A stretch of DNA of 44,850 nt from an uncultured Mucilaginibacter sp. GTDB taxonomy: Bacteria > Bacteroidota > Bacteroidia > Sphingobacteriales > Sphingobacteriaceae. The notes under the pieces were generated by a model. The model saw only the letters and a program-made list of their open reading frames with translations, was not told the origin of the DNA and ran no database searches. The stretch lies in assembly GCA_903927645.1 (NCBI GenBank), contig CAIYNX010000035.1:1-44850 (forward strand), given 5' to 3'. How positions within the stretch are numbered: the first letter of the stretch is position 1; each line of letters starts with the position of its first letter. This document shows positions 8,677-18,051 of the stretch, in pieces. A program made the translations under genes and the position numbers.

Positions 8677-10011
8677 ATGTTTAAAAAAATATTAATAGCT
8701 AACCGAGGTGAAATAGCCCTGCGTATTATACGTACCTGTAAGGAAATGGGCATTAAAACCGTAGCTGTATATTCGACTGCCGACCGCGACAGCTTGCATG
8801 TACGATTTGCAGATGAGGCCGTTTGTATTGGTCCTCCGGCAAGTAGAGATTCTTATTTAAGTATACCAAATATTATCTCGGCAGCTGAACTTACCAATGC
8901 CGATGCCATACACCCTGGGTATGGGTTTTTGTCGGAAAATGCTAAGTTTTCTGCTATTTGTGCCGAGTATGGTATTAAATTTATAGGTGCCACAGCCGAA
9001 CAAATTAACTCGATGGGCGATAAATCATCGGCCAAAGAAACTATGAAAAAAGCTGGTGTACCAACCATACCTGGCTCCGAAGGTTTGTTGAAAGACATAA
9101 AAGAAGGAATTACCATTGCAAATAAAATTGGCTACCCAGTAATATTAAAAGCAACTGCAGGTGGCGGTGGCAGGGGTATGCGCATAGTTTGGAAAGATGA
9201 AGATTTTGAAAACGCATGGGACTCTGCCCGTGCAGAATCGGGCGCGGCATTTGGTAACGATGGTTTATACCTTGAAAAATACGTACAGGACCCAAGGCAT
9301 ATTGAAATACAAGTAGTGGGAGATCAATATGGCAAGGTTTGCCATTTATCAGAACGTGATTGCTCTATACAACGCCGTCACCAAAAATTGGTGGAAGAAT
9401 CACCATCTCCTTTTATGACTGATAAGTTACGTAAAAGAATGGGCGATGCAGCCATTAAAGGTGCCAAGGCTGTTAAATATGAAGGTGCTGGTACCGTTGA
9501 GTTTTTGGTTGATAAAGATCGTAACTTCTATTTTATGGAGATGAATACCCGTATACAAGTAGAGCACCCGGTTACTGAAGAGGTTATTAATTTCGATCTG
9601 ATTAAAGAACAAATAAAGGTAGCCGCTGGTATTCCAATATCGGGTAAAAATTATGAGCCAATGGCTTTTGCTATTGAATGCCGTATCAATGCCGAAGATC
9701 CGTTTAACAATTTCAGACCGTCGCCTGGAAAAATCACCAATTTTCATTCGCCGGGCGGACATGGTGTTCGTATAGATACCCATGTTTATTCTGGGTACGT
9801 TATCCCGCCAAATTATGATTCAATGATAGCCAAGGTTATATGTGTTGCGCAAACCCGCGATGAAGCCTTAAGCACCATGCAACGTGCATTAAATGAATTT
9901 GTAATTGAAGGGGTAAAAACAACCATACCTTTTCACCTAAAATTATTGCAAGATCCTAACTTTAGGGCTGGTAATTTTACCACTAAATTTATGGAAACGT
10001 TTGAGTTTTAA
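8677..10011 (+). CDS. accC: biotin carboxylase subunit of acetyl-CoA carboxylase
   Basis: ATP-dependent carboxylation of biotin on AccB. The protein has 444 residues. The N-terminal biotin carboxylase fold starts with [19 protein letters not shown], the ATP-grasp glycine loop is [10 protein letters not shown], the active-site region is [16 protein letters not shown], and the C-terminal domain contains ECRINAEDP. All are standard for AccC. With accB, plsX and fabH nearby, the region gathers the first steps of fatty acid and phospholipid synthesis. The carboxyltransferase genes accA/accD are not in the window. Confidence 0.96.
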   Translation: MFKKILIANRGEIALRIIRTCKEMGIKTVAVYSTADRDSLHVRFADEAVCIGPPASRDSYLSIPNIISAAELTNADAIHPGYGFLSENAKFSAICAEYGIKFIGATAEQINSMGDKSSAKETMKKAGVPTIPGSEGLLKDIKEGITIANKIGYPVILKATAGGGGRGMRIVWKDEDFENAWDSARAESGAAFGNDGLYLEKYVQDPRHIEIQVVGDQYGKVCHLSERDCSIQRRHQKLVEESPSPFMTDKLRKRMGDAAIKGAKAVKYEGAGTVEFLVDKDRNFYFMEMNTRIQVEHPVTEEVINFDLIKEQIKVAAGIPISGKNYEPMAFAIECRINAEDPFNNFRPSPGKITNFHSPGGHGVRIDTHVYSGYVIPPNYDSMIAKVICVAQTRDEALSTMQRALNEFVIEGVKTTIPFHLKLLQDPNFRAGNFTTKFMETFEF

Positions 10012-10073
10012 TAAAAGCAACTGTTCTTAATTCAATAACAAAAAACATAATTTAACCGGAGCAAAAAATAACA

Positions 10074-10967
10074 ATGAGCAATTTTGGGAGCAGGCTGGTT
10101 AATTCTATAAAAGAGAAGGGCAAGAAGATGGAAGGCGAAATGTCGTTTTTCGAACATTTGGAAGCACTTCGTTGGCACCTTATCCGCTCTGTTGTGGTCA
10201 TACTATTATTGGCCATTTTTTCTTTTGCCTATTATGATACCTTGTTTAATGGTGTAATTATGGCTCCAACTAAATCAGATTTCTGGACATACAGAATGAT
10301 GTGCAAGATGGGTGAATTTTTTCACAGCTTAATGTCTGTTATTGATCCTAAAGATTTTTGTTTCCAAAATAAAGCGGTCCATTTAATTAATACAGAATTG
10401 GCTGGTCAGTTCAATTTGCAATTTAACTCATCTATTATGCTTGGGATGATATTAGGTATCCCTTACATTTTATTTGAAGTTTGGCGCTTTATCAGACCAG
10501 CATTGCACGACAAGGAACGTAAAGCCGCAAGCGGCTTTGTTTTTTACTCTTCCTCATTATTTATTATGGGGGTGATGTTTGGTTATTATATCATTACACC
10601 TTTATCAGTACGATTTTTTGTTGGTTATAAAATTAGCGATTCAATCGAGAATTTGTTTAGTATTGACTCCTTCATTTCGTCAGAAACTTGGCTTACCTTA
10701 CTTACAGGCTTGGTATTTCAATTGCCAATATTAGTATATGTATTATCAAGCTTGGGTATACTTACACCAAAGTTTATGCGCGATAAGCGTCGTTATGCAG
10801 TAATAATTGTGCTGCTGCTTGCAGCATTAATTACGCCATCTCCAGATGCGTTAACCATGATGGTTGTGGCTATGCCATTATATGTATTATTTGAATTCAG
10901 CATTTTTGTATCGGCTTTGGTACATCGCCGTAAGGCAAAAAAGAGTGATGAGTTAATGGTTATGTAA
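10074..10967 (+). CDS. tatC: Sec-independent translocase subunit TatC
   Basis: Integral membrane receptor of the twin-arginine pathway, which exports folded, often cofactor-bearing proteins. It has 297 residues with about six membrane helices. Signature parts are SFFEHLEALRWHLIR before the first helix, FEVWRFIRPALHDKER, and the last helices around LITPSPDALTMM. The first periplasmic loop is longer than in Escherichia coli and contains two Cys (MMCKMG and DFCFQN). It lies 62 bases after accC. TatA/TatB genes are not seen here. ActB at 25657 has a Tat motif and is a likely client. Confidence 0.95.
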   Translation: MSNFGSRLVNSIKEKGKKMEGEMSFFEHLEALRWHLIRSVVVILLLAIFSFAYYDTLFNGVIMAPTKSDFWTYRMMCKMGEFFHSLMSVIDPKDFCFQNKAVHLINTELAGQFNLQFNSSIMLGMILGIPYILFEVWRFIRPALHDKERKAASGFVFYSSSLFIMGVMFGYYIITPLSVRFFVGYKISDSIENLFSIDSFISSETWLTLLTGLVFQLPILVYVLSSLGILTPKFMRDKRRYAVIIVLLLAALITPSPDALTMMVVAMPLYVLFEFSIFVSALVHRRKAKKSDELMVM

Positions 10968-11070
10968 TACCTATTTGTACAACAATTAGTTTTAATTTGA
11001 CAGATAATTTCTTACATTTATATCCTATCTCTATTTAAGAGGTTGATATAAAATTAGGCAAATATCAAAT

Positions 11071-12663
11071 ATGAAAAAACTGCTTCTCTTACCAGCCGCG
11101 TTGGCTTTTATAACGGGTGTTGTTGCGCAACCAAACCCCACAATTCAGAAATATGCTAAAATAATAAGTCCCGAACTAGCTAATAAAGACTTAAGTATTT
11201 TAGCTTCGGATGAATATGAAGGTCGGGAAACCGGTAAGCCTGGTGCCGAAAAGGCAGCTAACTATATTGCCAATGAGTTTAAAGCCTTAGGCTTAAAACC
11301 AATAGTTAATGGTTCGTATTTTTTTAATGTACCCCTGGTTGAGAATGTTTTTAATGTAAATTCTTTTACCATAAATGGTACCAGCTTTAGCAATGGGAAA
11401 GACTTTTACTCCTTTACCCCAGCAGGAGACAAAACAATAAATGCTTCAGATTTTGTTTTTGTAGGATACGGAATTGGTGCAGATAGTTACGATGACTTGA
11501 AAGGTATTGATATAGCCGGTAAAGTTGTATTGTTAATAAATGATGGCGAACCATTTGTAAAGGGCATATCTAAAATTACGGGCACTGATAAAAAATCTGA
11601 TTGGAGTACCAATCGTAATAAACGAATTCAGTTTTTACAGAGTAAAAACCCTGCTTTAATATTAGCTGCCAGTCCAGCTGTTGCGGGTAATATTAAAAGG
11701 TTTGGCGCCGCAATTACTTCAGGTCGCTTATCAATTAAAAAAGAAGCCGGAAGTAACCCGGAAAATAAAGTAGCTATATATTCCATTACCACAGATATTG
11801 CCGATTTATTACTAAAAGCAGCCGGTAATACATATGCAGGGTTAAAAGCACAAATAGATAGTACCGGAACACCACAAACTCAAACTTTTACTGCCAATAT
11901 TGCTACTGCATTTACCTCAGGAGCGAAAGATGTAAAGGCTGTTGATGTTTTAGGATTTTTACCAGGCAACGATCCTAAATTAAAAGATGAGGTTTTAGTG
12001 ATTTCCGGACATTATGACCATATTGGATTATTACCGGAAAACACTAAGGGCGACAGGATTAATAATGGTGCCGATGACGATGGTTCAGGAACAACAGCAG
12101 TACTTGAATTAGCCCGTGCGTTTTCTCAGGCGCAGAAAGATGGTAAAGGACCTAAAAGAAGTATTTTGTTTTTGGGCAATGTTGGTGAAGAAAAAGGTTT
12201 ATTAGGATCTGAATATTATACCGACCATCCGGTGATTCCGCTTGAAAATACCATTACCGACCTGAATATTGATATGATAGGTCGTGTAGGCTTTGAGTAT
12301 ATAGGCAAACCTGATTCTGCCAATTATGTTTATGTTATTGGTTCGGCCATGCTAAGTACCGATTTGCATAAGGTAGGTGAGTTGGCCAATTCTACCTATA
12401 CCAATTTAAAATTGGATTATAAATATGACGATCCAAATGACCCAAACAGGTTTTATTATCGGTCAGACCATTATAATTTTGCTAAACATGGTGTACCCAT
12501 TATCTTCTACTTCAATGGCGTTCATGCCGACTACCATGGCGTAGGTGATGAAGTAAGTAAAATTAATTTCCCATTATTGGCTAAGCGAGCTCAGTTGGTA
12601 TTTTATACCGCATGGGATTTAGCAAATGCCGACAAACGCCCTGTAGTTGACGGTAAAAAATAA
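11071..12663 (+). CDS. secreted M28-family zinc peptidase with PA domain
   Basis: A 530-residue peptidase, probably an aminopeptidase acting outside the cytoplasm. A signal peptide (MKKLLLLPAALAFITGVVAQ) is followed by a helical segment, a protease-associated (PA) insert at roughly residues 100-280, and the M28 catalytic domain. Zinc and catalytic residues are seen in VISGHYDHIG, NNGADDDGSGT, GNVGEEKGLLGSEYY, LNIDMIGR and the final His of GVHADYHGVGDE. The co-catalytic set looks complete. It lies 103 bases after tatC and ends just before a strong terminator. Substrate preference cannot be read. Confidence 0.92.
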   Translation: MKKLLLLPAALAFITGVVAQPNPTIQKYAKIISPELANKDLSILASDEYEGRETGKPGAEKAANYIANEFKALGLKPIVNGSYFFNVPLVENVFNVNSFTINGTSFSNGKDFYSFTPAGDKTINASDFVFVGYGIGADSYDDLKGIDIAGKVVLLINDGEPFVKGISKITGTDKKSDWSTNRNKRIQFLQSKNPALILAASPAVAGNIKRFGAAITSGRLSIKKEAGSNPENKVAIYSITTDIADLLLKAAGNTYAGLKAQIDSTGTPQTQTFTANIATAFTSGAKDVKAVDVLGFLPGNDPKLKDEVLVISGHYDHIGLLPENTKGDRINNGADDDGSGTTAVLELARAFSQAQKDGKGPKRSILFLGNVGEEKGLLGSEYYTDHPVIPLENTITDLNIDMIGRVGFEYIGKPDSANYVYVIGSAMLSTDLHKVGELANSTYTNLKLDYKYDDPNDPNRFYYRSDHYNFAKHGVPIIFYFNGVHADYHGVGDEVSKINFPLLAKRAQLVFYTAWDLANADKRPVVDGKK

Positions 12664-12680
12664 ATGGTGTTAAAATAAAA

Positions 12681-12725
12681 AAACCAGAAAGGGCTGATTT
12701 GTATGATCAGCCCTTTTTTGGTTTT
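12681..12725. terminator. bidirectional terminator between the M28 peptidase gene and glmS
   Basis: AAAGGGCTGAT and ATCAGCCCTTT pair around a TTGTATG loop, flanked by A-runs on the left and T-runs on the right. It can end transcripts from both converging genes. Confidence 0.88.
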
Positions 12726-12750
12726 ATGATAAAATATTGTTTAACTAAAT

Positions 12751-14586
12751 CTATTCAACAGTAACAGATTTGGCAAGGTTACGCGGCTGGTCAACATTAC
12801 AACCGCGCATAACGGCTATATGGTAGGCTAATAACTGTAAAGGTATGGTAGCCAAAAGCGGTACAAATGCCTGATCTGTTTGTGGTATTTCAATAACAAA
12901 ATCAGCCATTTCTTTTACTTGTGTGTCGCCCTCGGTAACTATCGCAATAACATGACCCTTTCGAGCTTTTACTTCCTGAATATTACTAACCACCTTTTCA
13001 TAAGATGAATCTTTTGTAGCAATAAATACTACCGGCATATCATCATCAATTAAGGCGATAGGGCCATGTTTCATCTCGGCAGCAGGGTAACCTTCGGCAT
13101 GTATATAAGAGATTTCTTTTAGCTTTAATGCGCCTTCTAACGCCACCGGAAACGAACTTCCACGCCCAAGGAATAAACAATTTGTTGAATCTTTAAATTT
13201 CGCCGCAATTTCCTTAATATGATCGTTTGATTTTAATGCTTGTTCAACCAATTCAGGTATGGTATTTAACTCGGTCAAATGTTCAATTAATTTACTTTGG
13301 GTAATGGTACCTCTTTGCTGGGCTATATAAAATGCCATTAAAGTAAGCACGGTTACTTGGGCTGTAAAAGCCTTGGTAGAAGCTACCCCTATTTCGGGCC
13401 CTGCATGCGTATAAACACCAGCATGGGTAGTTCGTGGAATACTTGCGCCAACCACATTGCAAATACCAAAAATAGTTGCGCCTCTTTCTTTAGCCAATTC
13501 AATCGCGGCCATGGTATCTGCTGTTTCGCCCGATTGTGAAATGGCAATTACCAAGTCCTTTTCTGTAATGATTGGGTTCCGATATCTAAATTCAGAAGCA
13601 TATTCTACTTCAACAGGCACCCGTGCGTATTCTTCAATTAGATATTCACCTACTAAACCGGCATGCCATGAAGTTCCGCAGGCAACTATAATAATTCGAT
13701 CAATATTCTTTAACTTTTCGGTATACTCTTTAATGCCACCTAATTGTACCTTACCCAGCTGTGGATAAATGCGCCCACGCATGCAATCTCTTATTGACCG
13801 TGGTTGCTCATATATCTCTTTGAGCATAAAGTGTTCATATCCGCCTTTTTCAAGCATCTCCAACTTCATGTCGAGCTCTTGAATATAAGGAGTTTGAATA
13901 GTATTATCGATGTTTTTTACCAAAAGTCCATCACGGTGTATATAGGCTATTTCGTTATCATTTAAGTAGATAACGTTTTTGGTATATTCCACAATTGGTG
14001 TCGCGTCTGAGGCTATAAAATATTCCCCTTTGCCTACCCCAATAACCAATGGACTCCCTTTTCTTGCTGCTATCAATAAGTCAGGCTCCTCCGAACTCAT
14101 TATTACAATTGCATATGCACCAATTACTTTAGTTAATGCTACACGTGCTGCTTCTTTTAAATCAAGGCCGGTTTCGTTTTGTATATCCTCTACCAAATGT
14201 ATCAATACTTCGGTATCGGTATCACTTTTAAAAATATGACCTTTGCTTATAAGCGTTTCTTTTATAATGCCGTAATTTTCAATAATGCCATTATGAATTA
14301 TTGTAAGTTTACGGTTATTGGATGAGTGTGGGTGCGAATTTCGATCACTAGGTGCTCCATGTGTTGCCCAACGAGTATGACCCATGCCTAGAGTGCCACC
14401 TAAATCAACACCCTTAACAAAATTCTCCAGATCACTTACTTTCCCGGCTTTTTTATAAACTTTAAGTTCTTTATCAAACAGGGAAATCCCGGCACTGTCA
14501 TATCCTCTATATTCAAGACGATGAAGTCCCTTAATTATTATTGGGTAAGCATCTCTATAACCTATATAACCAACTATTCCGCACAT
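12751..14586 (-). CDS. glmS: glutamine--fructose-6-phosphate aminotransferase (isomerizing)
   Basis: Makes glucosamine-6-phosphate from fructose-6-phosphate and glutamine, the entry to cell-wall amino sugars. It has 611 residues. The N-terminal class II glutaminase domain begins MCGIVGYIG with the nucleophile Cys2. Two SIS domains follow, with ACGTSWHAG and SQSGETADT, and the C-terminus is DQPRNLAKSVTVE, all canonical. It is third in the minus-strand series glgA-like, DUF4270, glmS, but the 145-base gap from DUF4270 leaves room for its own promoter. I see no glmS riboswitch in that gap. Confidence 0.97.
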   Translation of the reverse strand: MCGIVGYIGYRDAYPIIIKGLHRLEYRGYDSAGISLFDKELKVYKKAGKVSDLENFVKGVDLGGTLGMGHTRWATHGAPSDRNSHPHSSNNRKLTIIHNGIIENYGIIKETLISKGHIFKSDTDTEVLIHLVEDIQNETGLDLKEAARVALTKVIGAYAIVIMSSEEPDLLIAARKGSPLVIGVGKGEYFIASDATPIVEYTKNVIYLNDNEIAYIHRDGLLVKNIDNTIQTPYIQELDMKLEMLEKGGYEHFMLKEIYEQPRSIRDCMRGRIYPQLGKVQLGGIKEYTEKLKNIDRIIIVACGTSWHAGLVGEYLIEEYARVPVEVEYASEFRYRNPIITEKDLVIAISQSGETADTMAAIELAKERGATIFGICNVVGASIPRTTHAGVYTHAGPEIGVASTKAFTAQVTVLTLMAFYIAQQRGTITQSKLIEHLTELNTIPELVEQALKSNDHIKEIAAKFKDSTNCLFLGRGSSFPVALEGALKLKEISYIHAEGYPAAEMKHGPIALIDDDMPVVFIATKDSSYEKVVSNIQEVKARKGHVIAIVTEGDTQVKEMADFVIEIPQTDQAFVPLLATIPLQLLAYHIAVMRGCNVDQPRNLAKSVTVE

Positions 14587-14731
14587 AAAATATTATTTAT
14601 AATATTAAAACCTACTTGCTTAATCAATTCAATCTTTATGAATTATACAACTATAAATATAATTAATTGACCTATTAAAACAAATAAGGTTTAAGTGCAA
14701 ATGCTTTTTGCTAAGCCTATGCACTTAAACC

Positions 14732-16159
14732 TTAATTGATTGGTTTCAATATTTTAGTATAAATTATATTTAGTTTTATTTGGTAAGCCGAACTCTTATC
14801 TGTGCCAACTGCTATGGTACGTGCAGCAACTTGGGGAGTTTCTCCTATATCAACAGAAGTAGAATTGGTATTATCAACAGGTGCAATAAAGGTACCATAA
14901 TCAACAGATTTTCCATAAAGCAAATCTTGTAAATAGGCAGTTATTATGAAATGGTAATTACTTGTACCATATTGAGGATTGTAAATCAAATTACCTCCAA
15001 ATGTTGCTACACCTTGCGCCCTGGGATCACTAGAGCTTGCATCTTGAAGTCTTATAGGCCTGCCAGCAATATCAAGGGTATACATGGTAAGTTTAGGCAA
15101 TGGTGTAAAAGGGTTTGTATATGAACCGGCAACAGGATTTATAACTAACTCTGCTCTGTTAATTAAAATATCAGAATCCTTTTTTGTTAAACTATTTCTT
15201 AAATTTTCGAGTAAATGAGGAAAGCTAATTTTGATTTTTAAGCCTGCCGGACCTTGAAGATAGAAATTACGTGAACTTGAAGCAGAGGTATCTCCAATTA
15301 TAGAATTAATTGCCGGAGTATAAGTGTGTTTAATAATGGCCGCATTTGAGGCAATTGGCAGCGAAACCGAATTAGTGTCGATAGTATTTCCATTTACTGC
15401 CTTATAATAAACCTGTAATGTATCGGCACTAATCATAAAAATACCACCCAATCCACTTGATTTTGATTTATTAATGGTAATATAAAGACCTTTAACATTG
15501 TTTTGAAATAAAGTATTATTACCTAGCGTAGTTGTACTTAATGTAAACAGATAATTATTTACAAAATTAGGATCAATTGGAATCCTCATTTTACGGGGTA
15601 CTTTATACATGGTGTCTGGCGATCCTTTTATAATTCGATTTATCTTAACCGAATCATGGGTACTGCCGTGAATAGGTTCATCGCTTCTGCTTTGTCCAAT
15701 TAGTTTTGAATAAGAAAACTTCCGGTTGCTAAAGTAAGTTGTATCATGTCGGTATAATTCATTTAATTGGTAAACGTTAACCCCAAAAACTGAAGATAAT
15801 GAATCGCCATAAAAGCCATTTGCATAGGTTAATATGAGCCTGGCCGAATCAATGGTTACGGTACCTGCAGGAAGTGTATATGATGATTGTCCTGGTAAAT
15901 TTAAATCTGTAGCCAAATCAACTTGGGTGGTACCTATTAAGGGGTCATTCAAATAACCAAATGGTGTTTTGGTTAGGCCAGATGTAGCTACAGAGTCTTC
16001 TCTTAATGTTTCAATTGTTATGGGTGATGTAGCCACAAATGAACCATTTATTTGGTTGTTTGAAGTTACCCCCAAACCTATAGGGTCCTGGTTTTTACAA
16101 CCATTTAAAATAAAAAGACTTATTAACAAGGTCAATAAGTCTATACGTGAAAATTTCAT
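14732..16159 (-). CDS. DUF4270 family lipoprotein
   Basis: A 475-residue predicted outer-membrane or surface lipoprotein of the Bacteroidota-specific DUF4270 family. The ATG at 16159 starts a lipoprotein signal with the lipobox ILNGC; an in-frame TTG at 16174 would place five extra residues in front. The mature part begins KNQDPIGLG and is rich in Ser, Thr, Asn and beta-strand-like segments. It follows the glgA-like gene by 18 bases, so they are cotranscribed. The function of the family is unknown; the neighbourhood suggests an envelope role. Confidence 0.88.
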   Translation of the reverse strand: MKFSRIDLLTLLISLFILNGCKNQDPIGLGVTSNNQINGSFVATSPITIETLREDSVATSGLTKTPFGYLNDPLIGTTQVDLATDLNLPGQSSYTLPAGTVTIDSARLILTYANGFYGDSLSSVFGVNVYQLNELYRHDTTYFSNRKFSYSKLIGQSRSDEPIHGSTHDSVKINRIIKGSPDTMYKVPRKMRIPIDPNFVNNYLFTLSTTTLGNNTLFQNNVKGLYITINKSKSSGLGGIFMISADTLQVYYKAVNGNTIDTNSVSLPIASNAAIIKHTYTPAINSIIGDTSASSSRNFYLQGPAGLKIKISFPHLLENLRNSLTKKDSDILINRAELVINPVAGSYTNPFTPLPKLTMYTLDIAGRPIRLQDASSSDPRAQGVATFGGNLIYNPQYGTSNYHFIITAYLQDLLYGKSVDYGTFIAPVDNTNSTSVDIGETPQVAARTIAVGTDKSSAYQIKLNIIYTKILKPIN

Positions 16160-16177
16160 ATTTAGTGATCTCAAAGC

Positions 16178-17002
16178 TTAAACAACTTGTGCCAATTCTT
16201 CGTTGGCAATTTCGTCGTAAAAATTGTAATAATTTTCGAAATCAGCGGTCGATTCGAACTCTAAAACCGATTTATTGCTATTTTTAACAATATTTAACAC
16301 ATCTTCACCAATGTTTTCGCTCGCTAATACAATGCCATCGCTATATTGTATTGCACCGGCATAAAGTGAAGTGTTGTTGCCTGGTTTGTATACCTCTGTA
16401 TGTTTTTCGTTCATATCGCCCATAATGGCTTTTTGAGCAAAATCTATCGGTAATTGTTCAGTAAAATCATTCTCGTAAATAGAATAGATTATTTTTGAGT
16501 TTTTAAATGTAGGATCATCTTTATACGTTGTTTTCAGATATGCAGGTACCAATGCACTCATCCATCCATGACAATGGATGATATCAGGCGCCCAGCCTAA
16601 TTTTTTAACAGTTTCTAAAGTTCCTTTACAGAAAAATATCATTCGTTCATCATTGTCGGCATAAAATTTACCGTCTTTGTCGCCAAACACATATTTACGT
16701 TGAAAATATTCTTCATTATCCAGGAAATAAACCTGCATCCTAGCCGAAGGAATGGAGGCTACTTTAATAATTAATGGATTATCATTATCATTAATGATTA
16801 TGTTCATGCCCGACAAACGAATTACTTCATGTAAACGATTCCTACGCTCATTGATATTTCCAAAACGAGGCATCAAAATACGAATCTCATAGCCTTTTTC
16901 CTGCATAGCTTGCGGAAGTTGACGTGTAATTTCAGAAATTTTTGATAGTTCAAGGAAAGGGGACATTTCATGAGTTATAAACAGAAGCTTAGATTTACCC
17001 AT
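16178..17002 (-). CDS. glycogen/starch synthase-like protein, N-terminal GT-B half only
   Basis: A 274-residue protein matching only the N-terminal domain of GlgA-type starch synthases (GT5); full enzymes have about 480 residues with a second Rossmann domain. The start KLLFITHEMSPFLELSKISE aligns with the GlgA N-terminus, but the ADP-glucose-binding KxGG loop is absent (ELSKI there). The middle CHGWMSALVPAYLK matches the GlgA HDW/HGW region. The frame is intact, has an exact promoter and a tight partner (DUF4270), so it looks like a functional stand-alone protein rather than a pseudogene. Glycosyl transfer by it alone is doubtful. ATG 17002 is chosen over GTG 17005. Confidence 0.82.
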   Translation of the reverse strand: MGKSKLLFITHEMSPFLELSKISEITRQLPQAMQEKGYEIRILMPRFGNINERRNRLHEVIRLSGMNIIINDNDNPLIIKVASIPSARMQVYFLDNEEYFQRKYVFGDKDGKFYADNDERMIFFCKGTLETVKKLGWAPDIIHCHGWMSALVPAYLKTTYKDDPTFKNSKIIYSIYENDFTEQLPIDFAQKAIMGDMNEKHTEVYKPGNNTSLYAGAIQYSDGIVLASENIGEDVLNIVKNSNKSVLEFESTADFENYYNFYDEIANEELAQVV

Positions 17003-17048
17003 CACTATATCAGTATTAAATTTAATTTGAAGAAAAAAATTGAGTGTG

Positions 17049-17079
17049 CAAATATAAGAATAATTATATGAATAGACAA
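17049..17079 (-). promoter_or_regulatory. promoter of the glgA-like/DUF4270 operon
   Basis: On the minus strand TATATTTG (17056-17049) is an exact -7 box, and TTG (17079-17077) lies 20 bases upstream as the -33 element. The predicted transcription start near 17042 gives a leader of about 40 bases. Confidence 0.65.
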
Positions 17080-17097
17080 CGATTAATGCAAGTTACT

Positions 17098-17128
17098 TTT
17101 GGTAATTAAAGCAATTTTTACAACTTTG
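17098..17128 (+). promoter_or_regulatory. promoter of panC
   Basis: TTTG at 17098-17101 and CAACTTTG at 17121-17128 are separated by 19 bases. The -7 box deviates from TAnnTTTG only at its first base. It is back to back with the promoter of the glgA-like operon and fits the TTG start codon at 17154. Confidence 0.5.
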
Positions 17129-17153
17129 CCCAATTATTTAAAATATTCTGTTT

Positions 17154-17990
17154 TTGAAAGTTTTCCAAACTAAAAAATCCCTTCAGGCTTATATAAACAA
17201 AAGCAGGGCATTCAATAAAAAAATTGGTTTTATCCCTACCATGGGGGCATTACATGCTGGGCACACCTCATTAATTGAACAAGCTAAGTTGTTTAATGAT
17301 CTTGTAATATGCAGTATTTTTGTAAATCCAACGCAATTTAACGACCCAAAGGATTTGGAAAAATACCCGCGCACACTTGAAGCCGACATGGTTTTACTTG
17401 AAAAAGTTAAATGCGATATTCTTTTTTATCCAAGTGTAAATGAAATTTACCCCGATAATGAATCTTGGCATTTGGATATAGGCGAACTAGAAAATATGCT
17501 TGAAGGCAAATTTAGGCCAGGGCATTACCAAGGGGTAACCCAGGTTGTTTTTAAGTTGTTTGATATTGTAAAACCGAATAACGCCTATTTTGGCCAAAAA
17601 GATTACCAGCAATTTTTGGTTATATCAAAAATGGTTGAATTAATGCATCTGGATATTAAACTCACTATGTGCTCAATTATTCGAGAAGGTGATGGCTTAG
17701 CAATGAGTTCTAGAAACAGGCATCTTTCTGCGTACGACCATGAGCAGGCTTTGGTTTTAACCAATACGCTTAACTGGGTAAAATTAAATTTTAATAATAA
17801 AACCATTAATGAACTGATATTGGAAGCTAAAAACCGAATAGAGGCAACCCCCAACGTGGTTTTTGAATACTTTGAAATTGTTGACGGAATTACCCTAAAG
17901 CCAGCAAACAAGTTAACAGAAAAAATAGTTGCTTTAGTAGCCGCCAAGGTTGGCAATACACGTTTAATTGATAATGTATTGATAAGGTAA
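17154..17990 (+). CDS. panC: pantothenate synthetase
   Basis: Joins pantoate and beta-alanine with ATP to form pantothenate, the coenzyme A precursor. It has 278 residues. The nucleotide-binding HIGH-like motif is in PTMGALHAGHTSLI, the active-site region GQKDYQQFLVI follows, and the KMSKS-like loop is AMSSRNRHLS. The start codon is TTG at 17154, giving MKVFQTKKSLQAYI, and no ATG start is available that keeps the N-terminal strand. The other pantothenate genes are not adjacent. Confidence 0.95.
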   Translation: MKVFQTKKSLQAYINKSRAFNKKIGFIPTMGALHAGHTSLIEQAKLFNDLVICSIFVNPTQFNDPKDLEKYPRTLEADMVLLEKVKCDILFYPSVNEIYPDNESWHLDIGELENMLEGKFRPGHYQGVTQVVFKLFDIVKPNNAYFGQKDYQQFLVISKMVELMHLDIKLTMCSIIREGDGLAMSSRNRHLSAYDHEQALVLTNTLNWVKLNFNNKTINELILEAKNRIEATPNVVFEYFEIVDGITLKPANKLTEKIVALVAAKVGNTRLIDNVLIR

Positions 17991-17995
17991 TAATC

Positions 17996-18031
17996 AAAAA
18001 AAACGCATATAATGGTTTATATGCGTTTTTT
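17996..18031. terminator. bidirectional terminator between panC and the DUF4136 gene
   Basis: ACGCATATAA pairs with TTATATGCGT around a TGGT loop, with A-runs before and T-runs after. It lies between the convergent genes and can serve both. Confidence 0.85.
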
Positions 18032-18051
18032 ATTACATCAAAATTTATTTA

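Noticed and set aside
14587..14731. A glmS riboswitch or ribozyme before glmS
   Set aside because: The gap is short and AT-rich, without recognisable pseudoknot core or GC stems.
16178..17002. The glgA-like gene as a truncated pseudogene
   Set aside because: The frame is intact with an exact promoter and close coupling to DUF4270, and no GlgA C-terminal remnant is seen after the stop codon.
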